Positions 1 to 7,489 are shown, numbered from the stretch's first letter. The stretch: 11,884 bases of DNA from DASTQL01 sp035462845 (GCA_035462845.1 DATHTV010000257.1:1-11884); one strand, 5' to 3'. Notes: generated by a model from the sequence alone, not told the origin. Numbers and translations are program-made.

Positions 1-652
1 AGGAGCCGTCCTCGTGCTGGACCGCGCCTTCCGAGCGCGGGAAGAACTCGTACCAGGAGCCGTACAGCGCGCGCTCGCGCTCCACCAGCAGCGGGTGCGG
101 GCCGGAGCGGGTGACCAGGTCGCGCAGCGGCCAGTGCTGGAGGACCTCGGTGACGTCGGGGGAGAAGGCCGCCGAGAGCCGCACCTCGTCCGGGCGCCTG
201 GTGTCCCGGACGGCCTTGGCCGCGTCGCGCAGCAGCTGCTTCTCCCCCTTGGTGCCGCGGGGCAGGCCCTTCGCGGCGCGCTCGAGGAGCTGCGCCGCCT
301 CGGCGAAGACGAGCTCGACGTCGATGCCGGCCGGCACCTTGACCTCGGCGGTGTGGTGCCAGGTGGCCCAGGGGTCGCCCCAGCCCTCGACGGAGAAGCC
401 CCAGGTGCCGACCTCGTCGGCGCTCACCGTGGCGTGCCACCGGTCCAGGCCGGGGGCACCCGGCTGCATGGGCACCGCCCCCCGGTCGCGGCCGGAGGGG
501 TCGGTCAGGACCACGTTCGCGTTCACCGCGTCGTGGCCCTCGCGGAACACGGTCGCCGAGATCTCGAAGGCCTCGCCGACGACCACCTTGGCCGGGTAGG
601 CGCCGCAGGCGACGGTGGGCTCAACGTCCAGGATCGGGATGCGTCCAGTCAT
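1..652 (-). CDS. glgE: GlgE maltosyltransferase, N-terminal part (partial)
   Basis: This is the first 217 residues of alpha-1,4-glucan:maltose-1-phosphate maltosyltransferase; the rest lies beyond the left edge. The enzyme transfers maltosyl units from maltose-1-phosphate to the non-reducing end of alpha-glucan in the cytoplasm. The visible part is the N-terminal beta-sandwich (DUF3416), starting MTGRIPILDVEP, with the family motifs ATVFREGHDAV and GTWGFSVEGWGDPWATW at about residues 31-100. A helical stretch of about 50 residues follows, then the beginning of the next domain (HPLLVERERALYGSWYEFFP). The GH13 catalytic domain is not in the window, so activity cannot be judged. ATG at 652 is the first possible start, because an in-frame TGA lies at 659-661. 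There is no convincing ribosome site, but a TAGGTT box ends 8 nt upstream, suggesting a leaderless message. It is divergent from glgP, as in M. tuberculosis. Family assignment is very secure. Confidence 0.95.
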   Translation of the reverse strand, partial: MTGRIPILDVEPTVACGAYPAKVVVGEAFEISATVFREGHDAVNANVVLTDPSGRDRGAVPMQPGAPGLDRWHATVSADEVGTWGFSVEGWGDPWATWHHTAEVKVPAGIDVELVFAEAAQLLERAAKGLPRGTKGEKQLLRDAAKAVRDTRRPDEVRLSAAFSPDVTEVLQHWPLRDLVTRSGPHPLLVERERALYGSWYEFFPRSEGAVQHEDGS

Positions 653-660
653 CGGCGATC

Positions 661-666
661 AACCTA
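661..666 (-). promoter_or_regulatory. Putative -10 box of glgE (leaderless)
   Basis: TAGGTT read on the minus strand fits the actinobacterial TANNNT -10 consensus. It ends 8 nt before the glgE ATG, which would put the transcription start on or next to the start codon. No clear TTGACA-like -35 element is seen at the usual distance. The placement is inferred from the sequence alone. Confidence 0.5.
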
Positions 667-792
667 CCCGGGGTCGTCGGGGTGACACGTGCCGTCTCGG
701 CGCCCCGATCCTGCCGTGGTCGGGCGGGCCGGGGCCAGCCCGTCCCGGTGAGCGGTCGTGGGGGCGCTGGTCGATGCCCGAGGCCGGAGGAG

Positions 793-865
793 GGCTGCCG
801 GGGCAGGCTGCCGGAGAGGGCTGCCGGAGCAGGGCTGGCGGAGAGGGCTGCCGGAGAGGGCTGTG
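793..865. repeat. 13-14 bp degenerate tandem repeat in glgE-glgP gap
   Basis: Six copies of a unit like GGCTGCCGGAGAG start at about 793, 806, 819, 833, 846 and 859, so the period is 13,13,14,13,13. The period is not a multiple of three, and the array lies in the 258-bp gap between divergent glgE and glgP, just upstream of where the glgP -35 would be. It may be an array of protein-binding sites or simply slippage-prone DNA. The rest of the gap (653-792) shows no gene. Confidence 0.75.
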
Positions 866-898
866 GACGGGCGCGGTGGCGCAGGTCCCCGGGATCGC

Positions 899-904
899 TA
901 GGGT
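899..904 (+). promoter_or_regulatory. Putative -10 box of glgP (leaderless)
   Basis: TAGGGT is followed by exactly 6 nt and then the GTG start of glgP at 911. This spacing would place +1 on the first base of the GTG. The TAG at 899-901 is also an in-frame stop, so no earlier start is possible. The same layout (TAGCGT, 6 nt, GTG) occurs before position 8290. The -35 region is not recognisable. Confidence 0.5.
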
Positions 905-910
905 CGGCCC

Positions 911-3454
911 GTGCGCGCGATCCGCCGCTTCACCGTCCGGACCGTCCTCCCCGAGCCGCTCGCGCCGCTGGCCGAGCTGGTCGGCAACCTGCGGTGGTCC
1001 TGGCACCAGCCCACGCGGGAGCTGTTCGCGTCCGTCGACCCGGAGGTCTGGGCGGCCGGGCACCACGACCCCGTACGGCTGCTGGGGGAGGTGGGGCCGG
1101 ACCGGCTGGCGGCCCTGGCCCGCGACGGGGAGTTCCTGGCCCGGGTCCACGGGCTCGCCGAGGACCTGCGCGCCTACCTCACCGAGGATCGCTGGTACCA
1201 GGGGCTCGGGCCGGTGGCTCCTCGCGCGGTGGCCTACTTCTCCCCGGAGTTCGGCATCACGCACGTGCTGCCCCAGTACTCGGGAGGGCTGGGCATCCTG
1301 GCCGGCGACCACCTCAAGGCGGCCAGCGACCTGGGCGTCCCGGTGGTGGGCGTCGGGCTGCTGTACCGGCACGGGTACTTCGTCCAGTCGCTCTCGCGCG
1401 AGGGCTGGCAGCAGGAGCGCTACCCGCTGGTCGACCCGGACAACCTGCCGCTGGCACCGCTCCGCGATCCCGACGGTGCCGGCGTCCGCGTGCACGTCGG
1501 GCTCCCCGGTGGCCGACGGCTGGCCGCGCAGGTGTGGGTGGCCCGGGTCGGGCGGGTGCCCCTGCTGCTGCTGGACTCCGACGTCGAGGGCAACGGCCCG
1601 GCCGAGAGGGACGTGACCGACCGCCTGTACGGAGGGGGCTCGGAGCACCGGCTGCTGCAGGAGATGCTGCTCGGCATCGGCGGCGTCCGCGCCCTGCGCG
1701 CGTACAGCCGGGTCACCGGCGCCCCCGACCCCGAGGTGTTCCACACCAACGAGGGGCACGCCGGCTTCCTGGGCATCGAGCGCATCCGCGAGCTCACCGA
1801 GGACCACGGCCTCGGCTTCGACGGCGCCGTGGAGGCGACGCGGGCGGGCACGGTCTTCACGACGCACACTCCGGTGGCGGCGGGCATCGACCGCTTCGCG
1901 CGCGAGCTGGTGCTGCAGCACTTCGGCGGTGACAACGCCTGCCCCGGAGTGCCCGTCGACCGCGTGCTCGCGCTCGGCGCCGAGGACTACCCCGGCGGCG
2001 ACCCCGCGGTCTTCAACATGGCCGTCATGGGGCTCCGGCTCGCCCAGCGGGCCAACGGTGTGAGCCGCCTGCACGGGCAGGTGAGCCGGTCGATGTTCGC
2101 CGGGCTGTTCCCCGACTTCGACCGCTCCGAGGTCCCGATCACCTCCGTGACCAACGGCGTCCACGGCCCCAGCTGGGTGGCCGCCCCGATGGCGGGCGTC
2201 ACCTCGGACACCTCCGACGCCGAGCTGTGGGCCACCCGCCGGGTGCTCCGCGAGCACCTGGTGCTCGACGCCCGTCGCCGGCTCCGTGAGTCGTGGCTCC
2301 AGCGCGGCGCCAGCGAGGCCGAGCTGGGCTGGGTGGACGGCGTCCTCGACCCGGACGTGCTCACCATCGGGTTCGCCCGCCGGGTGCCCTCGTACAAGCG
2401 GCTGACACTGATGCTGCGCGACCGCGAGCGGCTCAGGGCGCTGCTGCTGCACCCCGAGCGTCCAGTGCAGGTCGTCATCGCGGGCAAGGCGCATCCGGCC
2501 GACGACGGCGGCAAGCGCCTGATCCAGGAGATGGTGCGCTTCTCCGACGACCCCGCCGTCCGGCAACGGATCGTCGTCCTCCCCGACTACGACATCGCGA
2601 TGGCCCGCAGCCTCTACCCGGGGTGCGACGTGTGGCTGAACAACCCGCTCCGCCCGTACGAGGCGTGCGGCACGTCCGGCATGAAGTCCGCGCTCAACGG
2701 CGGCCTCAACCTCAGCATCCGGGACGGCTGGTGGGACGAGTGGTTCGACGGGGCCAACGGATGGGCGATCCCGTCGGCCCAGGGCGTGGACGACCCCGAC
2801 CACCGCGACGACCTCGAGGCCAACGCCCTCTACGAGCTCGTCGAGCAGCAGGTCGCCCCGCTGTTCTACGACATGGACGCCGCCGGCGTCCCGGTCCGCT
2901 GGCTGGAGATGGTGCGGCACACCCTCTCCACGCTGGGCCCCAAGGTGCAGGCCACGCGCATGGTCCGCGACTACGTCGAGCAGCTCTACCTGCCGGCCGC
3001 CGCCTCCGGGCGCGCGCTCGACGACGGGTGGGCGGAGGCGACCGCCCTGGCAGCCTGGAAGGCTCGGCTCCGCGAGCACTGGGACGCGGTCCGCGTGGAG
3101 CACGTCGACAGCGAGGGCGGTGACGGGTTCGCCCTCGGGGGCATGCTGCGGCTGCGGGTCTTCGTCGCCCTGGGCGTCCTGGAGCCGTCCGACGTGGACG
3201 TCCAGGTCGTCGACGGCCGGGTGGACGAGACCGACGAGCTGCGCGACCCGCGGTCGACGTCGCTGCGCCCGGTGGAGCGGTACGAGGGCGGGCGCTGGCG
3301 CTTCGAGGGCGAGGTCGGGCTGGACCGCACCGGACCGGTGGGGTACACGGTGCGTGTCGTGCCGCGCCACGCCCGGCTGGCGACCGGGGCCGAGCTCGGG
3401 CTGGCCGCCCTGCCCGAGCCTGTCGCCGGGATGACGGAGGGTGTGCTCCGGTAG
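911..3454 (+). CDS. glgP: Alpha-glucan phosphorylase (GT35, DUF3417 type)
   Basis: This 847-residue enzyme phosphorolyses alpha-1,4-glucan ends to glucose-1-phosphate in the cytoplasm, using pyridoxal phosphate. An N-terminal DUF3417-like region (about residues 10-110, with NLRWSWHQPTRELF) precedes the phosphorylase core. Visible core motifs are ILAGDHLKAASDLGVPVVGVGLLY, FHTNEGHAGF (near residues 277-286, Glu281) and EACGTSGMKSALNGGLN, where Lys592 is the expected PLP Schiff-base lysine. After about residue 730 comes a C-terminal beta-rich domain ending in MTEGVLR. The length matches the actinobacterial alpha-glucan phosphorylase family (about 850) and exceeds classical E. coli GlgP only modestly. 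GTG 911 is the first start after an in-frame TAG. It sits divergent to glgE and convergent with glgX, with only 6 bp between the glgP and glgX stops. GlgX would debranch the limit dextrin that this enzyme leaves. Assignment is very secure; chain-length preference cannot be read from sequence. Confidence 0.96.
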   Translation: MRAIRRFTVRTVLPEPLAPLAELVGNLRWSWHQPTRELFASVDPEVWAAGHHDPVRLLGEVGPDRLAALARDGEFLARVHGLAEDLRAYLTEDRWYQGLGPVAPRAVAYFSPEFGITHVLPQYSGGLGILAGDHLKAASDLGVPVVGVGLLYRHGYFVQSLSREGWQQERYPLVDPDNLPLAPLRDPDGAGVRVHVGLPGGRRLAAQVWVARVGRVPLLLLDSDVEGNGPAERDVTDRLYGGGSEHRLLQEMLLGIGGVRALRAYSRVTGAPDPEVFHTNEGHAGFLGIERIRELTEDHGLGFDGAVEATRAGTVFTTHTPVAAGIDRFARELVLQHFGGDNACPGVPVDRVLALGAEDYPGGDPAVFNMAVMGLRLAQRANGVSRLHGQVSRSMFAGLFPDFDRSEVPITSVTNGVHGPSWVAAPMAGVTSDTSDAELWATRRVLREHLVLDARRRLRESWLQRGASEAELGWVDGVLDPDVLTIGFARRVPSYKRLTLMLRDRERLRALLLHPERPVQVVIAGKAHPADDGGKRLIQEMVRFSDDPAVRQRIVVLPDYDIAMARSLYPGCDVWLNNPLRPYEACGTSGMKSALNGGLNLSIRDGWWDEWFDGANGWAIPSAQGVDDPDHRDDLEANALYELVEQQVAPLFYDMDAAGVPVRWLEMVRHTLSTLGPKVQATRMVRDYVEQLYLPAAASGRALDDGWAEATALAAWKARLREHWDAVRVEHVDSEGGDGFALGGMLRLRVFVALGVLEPSDVDVQVVDGRVDETDELRDPRSTSLRPVERYEGGRWRFEGEVGLDRTGPVGYTVRVVPRHARLATGAELGLAALPEPVAGMTEGVLR

Positions 3455-3460
3455 CCCTTC

Positions 3461-5599
3461 TCACGTCCGGTAGTGCGCCCGCAGCAGCACGACCGAGCGG
3501 GCGCCGAGCCGGTACGGCCCGCCGGCGCGGGCCGGGGCGCGGACGGCTCCCGAGGTGTCCAGCACCGTCTCGTACGAGTCGGCCCAGCGCCCTCCGTCGG
3601 GCAGCGTGACGGCGATCGGCTCGGCTCCCGCGTGCACCCAGGTCAGGAACGAGTCACCCACGACGCGCTCACCTCGTGGTCCGCGCGTCCGGATCCCGTC
3701 GCCGGCGAGGAACATGCCCAGCGTGCGGAGGTCGGTGTCCCACCACCAGGCGTCCGTCATCTCCTCGCCGTCGGGCGCGAACCAGGCGACGTCCTTGCGC
3801 CCGCCGGGGACGGCCGGGCGCCCCTCGAAGAAGTGGCGCTGGCGGAACACCGGGTGCTCCCGGCGCAGCCGCAGCAGCCGGCGGACGAGGTCGTGCACGT
3901 CGGCCCAGTCGGCTCGCAGCGACCAGTCCACCCACGAGATCTCGTTGTCCTGGCAGTACGCGTTGTTGTTGCCCCGCTGCGTGCGCCCCATCTCGTCACC
4001 GGCGACCAGCATCGGGACACCGGTGGACAGCAGCAGGCTCCCCACCAGGTTGCCGACCTGGCGCCGGCGCAGGGTCCGGACGTCGGGGTCGTCGCACTCG
4101 CCCTCCACACCGTGGTTCCACGAGCGGTTGTCGTCGGTGCCGTCGCGGTTGCCCTCGCCGTTGAGCTCGTTGTGCTTGCGGTCGTAGGTGACCAGGTCGC
4201 GGACGGTGAAGCCGTCGTGAGCGGTGACGAAGTTGACGGACGCGTGCGGGTGACGGCCGTCGTCGCCGTAGAGGTCGCTGGACCCGGAGAGCCGGATCGC
4301 GAGGTCGCGCACGCCCGCTGCCCGCCCGCGCCAGAAGTCCCGGACGGTGTCGCGGTACTTGTCGTTCCACTCCGCCCACAGGTGCGGGAACTCGCCGACC
4401 TGGTAGCCGCCCGGCCCGACGTCCCACGGCTCGGCGATCAGCTTGACCTCCCGCAGGACGGGGTCCTGCTGGATGACGGTCATGAAGGGCGCGAGCATGT
4501 CGACGTCGTGCATGGACCGGGCCAGCGCCGACGCGAGGTCGAAGCGGAAGCCGTCGACGTGCATCTCGGTCGCCCAGTACCGCAGCGAGTCGACGACGAG
4601 CTGCAGGACGTGCGGGTGGCCGACCGCCAGCGTGTTGCCGCACCCGGTGTAGTCGCGGTAGAGCCGGCCGCCGTCGCGCAGGTGGTAGTAGGAGCGGTTG
4701 TCGATGCCGCGGAAGGCGAGGGTCGCTCCGTCGTGGCCCTGCTCGGCCGTGTGGTTGTAGACCACGTCGAGGACGACCTCCAGCCCGGCCTCGTGCAGCG
4801 TCCGCACCATCTGCTTGAACTCGGTGACCTGCCCGCCGAGCGAGCCTGACGAGCTGTAGCCGGCGTGCGGCGCGAAGAACCCGAGGCTGTTGTACCCCCA
4901 GTAGTTGGTCAGCCCGCCGGCGACCAGGTGCGGCTCGCTGACGAAGTGGTGCACGGGGAGCAGCTCCACGGTCGTGACGCCCAGGTCGACCAGGTGGCCG
5001 ACCACGGCCGGGTGTGCGAGCCCCGCGTAGGTGCCGCGCTGGTGCTCCGGCACCTCGGGGTGGCGCATGGTGAGACCTCGCACGTGCGCCTCGTACACCA
5101 CGGTGTCGGTCCAGGGGACCCGCGGCGGGCGGTCGCCGGCCCAGTCGAAGTCGTCGGCGACGACCACGGAGAGCGGGACGTACGGGGCGGAGTCGTGACC
5201 GTCGCGCTCGGTGTCGTCCCCGGGGTGGGCCAGCGACGGGCGGACGTGGCCGAACACGGCGGGGTCGTAGCGCAGGTCGCCGGTGACGGCCCGGGCGTAG
5301 GGGTCGAGCAGCAGCTTGGCCGCGTTGAAGCGCCGGCCGGTGGCCGGGTCCCAGGGGCCGTGGACGCGAAAGCCGTAGCGCTGGCCGGCGCCGACACCGG
5401 GGAGCCGGCCGTGCCAGACGTCGAAGGTGCGGTCGCGCAGCGGGAGCCGCTCCTCGTGGCCCCGCTCGTCGACCAGGCAGACGTCCACCCGCTGGGCTTC
5501 CGGCGCCCACAGGGCGACGTTGGTGCCCTCGTCGTCGACCGTCGCGCCGAGCGGCGACCAGTGCCCTGGCCAGGGCACGGAGTCGTCGGCGGACAGCAC
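3461..5599 (-). CDS. glgX: Glycogen debranching enzyme GlgX (GH13, isoamylase type)
   Basis: This 712-residue enzyme hydrolyses alpha-1,6 branch points of glycogen or limit dextrin. An N-terminal CBM48-like sandwich (SPLGATVDDEGTNVALWAPEA, residues about 15-35, to about 110) precedes a GH13 barrel. The conserved GH13 regions are VVYNHT (region I), DGFRFDLAS with nucleophile Asp354, IAEPWD with acid/base Glu390, and TAHDGFT with Asp462. GNNNAYCQDNEISWVDW and the preceding DEMGRTQ are characteristic of GlgX/TreX. The protein ends in a short beta domain (LGARSVVLLRAHYRT). The length is normal for GlgX/TreX (about 660-720). GTG 5599 is the only GTG/ATG start after the in-frame upstream stop that keeps the full N-terminus. 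It has no Shine-Dalgarno sequence, and a weak CACGAT box lies 6 nt upstream. The gene is convergent with glgP and divergent from the enoyl-CoA hydratase gene. No treY or treZ is in the window, so a trehalose role is possible but not shown. Confidence 0.95.
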   Translation of the reverse strand: MLSADDSVPWPGHWSPLGATVDDEGTNVALWAPEAQRVDVCLVDERGHEERLPLRDRTFDVWHGRLPGVGAGQRYGFRVHGPWDPATGRRFNAAKLLLDPYARAVTGDLRYDPAVFGHVRPSLAHPGDDTERDGHDSAPYVPLSVVVADDFDWAGDRPPRVPWTDTVVYEAHVRGLTMRHPEVPEHQRGTYAGLAHPAVVGHLVDLGVTTVELLPVHHFVSEPHLVAGGLTNYWGYNSLGFFAPHAGYSSSGSLGGQVTEFKQMVRTLHEAGLEVVLDVVYNHTAEQGHDGATLAFRGIDNRSYYHLRDGGRLYRDYTGCGNTLAVGHPHVLQLVVDSLRYWATEMHVDGFRFDLASALARSMHDVDMLAPFMTVIQQDPVLREVKLIAEPWDVGPGGYQVGEFPHLWAEWNDKYRDTVRDFWRGRAAGVRDLAIRLSGSSDLYGDDGRHPHASVNFVTAHDGFTVRDLVTYDRKHNELNGEGNRDGTDDNRSWNHGVEGECDDPDVRTLRRRQVGNLVGSLLLSTGVPMLVAGDEMGRTQRGNNNAYCQDNEISWVDWSLRADWADVHDLVRRLLRLRREHPVFRQRHFFEGRPAVPGGRKDVAWFAPDGEEMTDAWWWDTDLRTLGMFLAGDGIRTRGPRGERVVGDSFLTWVHAGAEPIAVTLPDGGRWADSYETVLDTSGAVRAPARAGGPYRLGARSVVLLRAHYRT

Positions 5600-5605
5600 C
5601 CGCGC

Positions 5606-5611
5606 ATCGTG
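5606..5611 (-). promoter_or_regulatory. Weak -10-like box before glgX
   Basis: CACGAT on the minus strand keeps the A at position 2 and T at position 6 of TANNNT, and lies exactly 6 nt before the glgX GTG, the same spacing as the glgP box. The first base deviates, so this is a weak candidate supported mainly by spacing and by the lack of a ribosome site. Confidence 0.22.
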
Positions 5612-5627
5612 CCAGAGGGCGGTCGGT

Positions 5628-5633
5628 TAGCCT
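5628..5633 (+). promoter_or_regulatory. Putative -10 box of enoyl-CoA hydratase operon
   Basis: TAGCCT fits TANNNT and would start transcription near 5640, giving a leader of about 33 nt that contains the strong ribosome site at 5661-5667. No good -35 is visible. It shares the 73-bp divergent region with the glgX promoter. Confidence 0.4.
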
Positions 5634-5634
5634 C

Positions 5635-5646
5635 CGCCGTACGGCG
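5635..5646. promoter_or_regulatory. 12-bp perfect palindrome at the expected start site
   Basis: CGCCGTACGGCG reads the same on both strands and covers the transcription start predicted from the 5628-5633 box. In a divergent region with glgX, this is a reasonable operator candidate. No regulator gene is present in the window to pair with it. GC-rich short palindromes also arise by chance. Confidence 0.35.
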
Positions 5647-5660
5647 CACCCGAGACGTAC

Positions 5661-5667
5661 GGAGGGG
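5661..5667 (+). promoter_or_regulatory. Ribosome binding site, enoyl-CoA hydratase
   Basis: GGAGGGG lies 5 nt before GTG 5673 and fixes that start. It is the clearest Shine-Dalgarno sequence in the window; the other plus- and minus-strand genes mostly lack one. Confidence 0.8.
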
Positions 5668-5672
5668 TTCAC

Positions 5673-6452
5673 GTGGGCGAGTTCGTCCGGCTCGAGGTCG
5701 AGGACGGCGTGGGGACGATCCGGCTCGATCGGCCGCCCGTCAACGCGCTGTCCGCGCAGGTGCAGGACGAGCTCGAGGCGGTGGCCCGGGAGGCCGGGGA
5801 GCGCCGCGACGTCGCGTCGGTGGTGATCTACGGCGGCGACAAGGCCTTCATGGCGGGGGCGGACATCAAGGAGATGGCCGGCACGTCGTACGTGGACATG
5901 GCGCGGCGGTCGGCCCGGCTCGAGGCCGCCTACTCGACGGTCGCCCGCCTCCCCAAGCCCGTCATCGCGGCCATCACCGGGTACGCCCTCGGGGGCGGCC
6001 TCGAACTGGCCCTCTGCGCCGACCTGCGGGTGTGCGGGGACAACGTGCGGCTCGGGCAGCCGGAGATCCTCCTCGGCGTGATCCCGGGGGCCGGTGGCAC
6101 CCAGCGGCTGCCACGCCTCGTCGGTCCGGCCCGGGCCAAGGAGATGATCTTCACCGGGCGGCACGTCAAGGCCGAGGAGGCACTGCGGATCGGGCTGGTC
6201 GACCGCGTGGTCCCCGCCGACCAGGTGTACTCGACAGCCCTCGAGCTCGCCCGGGGCTTCGTCGGCGGCCCGGCGCTCGCCCTGCGCGCGGCCAAGGAGG
6301 CCGTCGACCGCGGGCTGGAGACCGACCTGGACAGCGGTCTGGAGATCGAGCGGTTGCAGTTCGCGGGGCTGTTCGCCACCGAGGACCGAGCCACCGGGAT
6401 GCGGTCGTTCGTGGAGCAGGGCCCGGGCAAGGCCCGGTTCGAGGGGCGGTGA
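5673..6452 (+). CDS. Enoyl-CoA hydratase/isomerase family protein (crotonase)
   Basis: This 259-residue cytoplasmic crotonase most likely hydrates trans-2-enoyl-CoA to 3-hydroxyacyl-CoA in fatty-acid or branched acyl-CoA breakdown. The family hallmarks are intact. FMAGADIKEM at about residues 59-68 forms part of the CoA and oxyanion site. GYALGGGLELALCADLRV holds Glu111, and GQPEILLGVIPGAGGTQRL holds Glu131. The two glutamates are 20 residues apart, as are Glu144 and Glu164 of rat mitochondrial enoyl-CoA hydratase, so true hydratase chemistry is likely rather than a diverged crotonase reaction. The C-terminus (GMRSFVEQGPGKARFEGR) is also typical. The length is standard. GTG 5673 follows a strong GGAGGGG. 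The gene is followed within a few bases by a methyltransferase gene, so the two are probably co-transcribed. Substrate chain length is not readable from sequence. Confidence 0.93.
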   Translation: MGEFVRLEVEDGVGTIRLDRPPVNALSAQVQDELEAVAREAGERRDVASVVIYGGDKAFMAGADIKEMAGTSYVDMARRSARLEAAYSTVARLPKPVIAAITGYALGGGLELALCADLRVCGDNVRLGQPEILLGVIPGAGGTQRLPRLVGPARAKEMIFTGRHVKAEEALRIGLVDRVVPADQVYSTALELARGFVGGPALALRAAKEAVDRGLETDLDSGLEIERLQFAGLFATEDRATGMRSFVEQGPGKARFEGR

Positions 6453-6454
6453 CC

Positions 6455-7417
6455 GTGGTGGCCGCCCGGGCAGCCGGCTCGCGGGCCCCCGCGACCGCCG
6501 CGGAGGTGGAGGCGGCCTGGCGCGACACCAAGCTCGCCCAGGTGCTCTACCACGACTGGGAGTCCGGCACGTACGACCACAAGTGGTCGATCTCCTTCGA
6601 CGACCGCTGCATCGACTACGCCCGCGACCGCTTCGTGGCGGTGGCGGGCCGCGAGGGCTGGCCGTACGGTCCGGCGCTGGAGATCGGCGCGGGGACCGGC
6701 TTCTTCGCGCTCAACCTCGTCCAGGCCGGGGTGCTCGAGGACGTCACCGTCACCGACCTCTCCCCGGGGATGGTCGAGGCCGCGCAGCGCAACGCGCACG
6801 CACTCGGCTTCGCCGTCCGCGGGGAGGTGGCCGACGTCGAGGCGCTGCCCTTCGACGACGCGACCTTCGACCTCGTCCTCGGTCATGCGGTGCTGCACCA
6901 CGTCCCCGACGTCGAGCAGGCCTTCACGGAGATGCTGCGGGTGCTGCGCCCGGGGGGCCGGTTCGTGATCTGCGGCGAGCCCACCCGGTACGGCGACGCG
7001 GTGGCGCGCCGGCTCTCGCGAGCCACCTGGGAGGTGGCGACCCGGGTGACCGCCTTGCCGCCGCTGCGCCCCCGGTGGGCCCGTCCGAAGGAGGAGCTCG
7101 ACGAGTCCTCCCGGGCCGCCGCCCTCGAAGCCGTCGTCGACCTGCACACCTTCGACCCCGGCGTGCTCCGGCGCACCGCCCTGCGCTCGGGCGCCATCGA
7201 CGTGCGTACCGTGACGGAGGAGCTCACGGCCGCCTGGTTCGGCTGGCCGGTCCGCACCTTCGAGCACGCCGTGCCCGCCGACCGGCTCGGCCGCCGCTGG
7301 GCCCAGTTCGCGTACCGCGGCTGGCTCGGGCTGTCCGCCCTCGACCGGCGGCTGGCGCGGTTCGTCCCCGACGAGCTCTTCTACAACGTCTCGATCACCG
7401 GAACCCGCCCGGCCTGA
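6455..7417 (+). CDS. Class I SAM-dependent methyltransferase
   Basis: This protein of about 320 residues has a Rossmann-type methyltransferase domain. Motif I is ALEIGAGTGFFALNL (about residues 74-88), the acidic end of strand 2 is VTDLSPGM (99-106), motif II/III is FDLVLGHAVLHHVPDVEQAF (138-157), and VLRPGGRFVICGEP (163-175) follows. The long N-terminal segment (LYHDWESGTYDHKWSISFDDRCIDYARDRF) and the C-terminal half (WFGWPVRTFEHAVP, FYNVSITG) resemble a conserved actinobacterial family whose substrate I do not know. GTG 6455 is preferred because GAGGGG (6441-6446) sits 8 nt upstream. GTG 6449, overlapping the previous stop as GTGA, and GTG 6458 are alternatives. Tight linkage to the crotonase suggests translational coupling and perhaps a shared lipid or acyl substrate, but that is inference. 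The methyl acceptor is unknown. Confidence 0.9.
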   Translation: MVAARAAGSRAPATAAEVEAAWRDTKLAQVLYHDWESGTYDHKWSISFDDRCIDYARDRFVAVAGREGWPYGPALEIGAGTGFFALNLVQAGVLEDVTVTDLSPGMVEAAQRNAHALGFAVRGEVADVEALPFDDATFDLVLGHAVLHHVPDVEQAFTEMLRVLRPGGRFVICGEPTRYGDAVARRLSRATWEVATRVTALPPLRPRWARPKEELDESSRAAALEAVVDLHTFDPGVLRRTALRSGAIDVRTVTEELTAAWFGWPVRTFEHAVPADRLGRRWAQFAYRGWLGLSALDRRLARFVPDELFYNVSITGTRPA

Positions 7418-7469
7418 GCACTGCCGCCCCCCCACTGCTGCTTCGGCACGCCCGGTCGCCGCTCGCAAC

Positions 7470-7489
7470 CCGCCCCTCTTCACGGGCGG
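7470..7489. terminator. Possible hairpin terminator between convergent genes
   Basis: CCGCCC (7470-7475) and GGGCGG (7484-7489) can pair around an 8-nt loop, between the ends of the methyltransferase and acetyltransferase genes. There is no T-tract on either side, so it is at best an atypical bidirectional terminator. It overlaps the degenerate repeat copy described at 7480-7612. The remainder of the gap contains no gene. Confidence 0.3.

Noticed and set aside
721..745. GC-rich self-complementary stretch as a terminator in the glgE-glgP gap
   Set aside because: Only short arms pair, no T-tract follows, and it lies between divergent promoters where a terminator is not expected.
659..3370. Long minus-strand open frame (903 codons) opposite glgP
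   Set aside because: It mirrors the GC-rich third-position pattern of glgP, its translation is an unstructured His/Pro/Val/Arg mix, and the plus strand carries every phosphorylase motif.
3996..6164. Long minus-strand frame over the glgX start and the crotonase gene
   Set aside because: It is a frame-shadow of glgX and an antisense of the hydratase gene; the translation is Arg/Pro/Ala-rich with no family motif.
4865..6448. Apparent in-frame N-terminal extension of the methyltransferase
   Set aside because: The open frame runs through glgX (antisense) and the crotonase gene without family sequence; the domain begins only after 6449.
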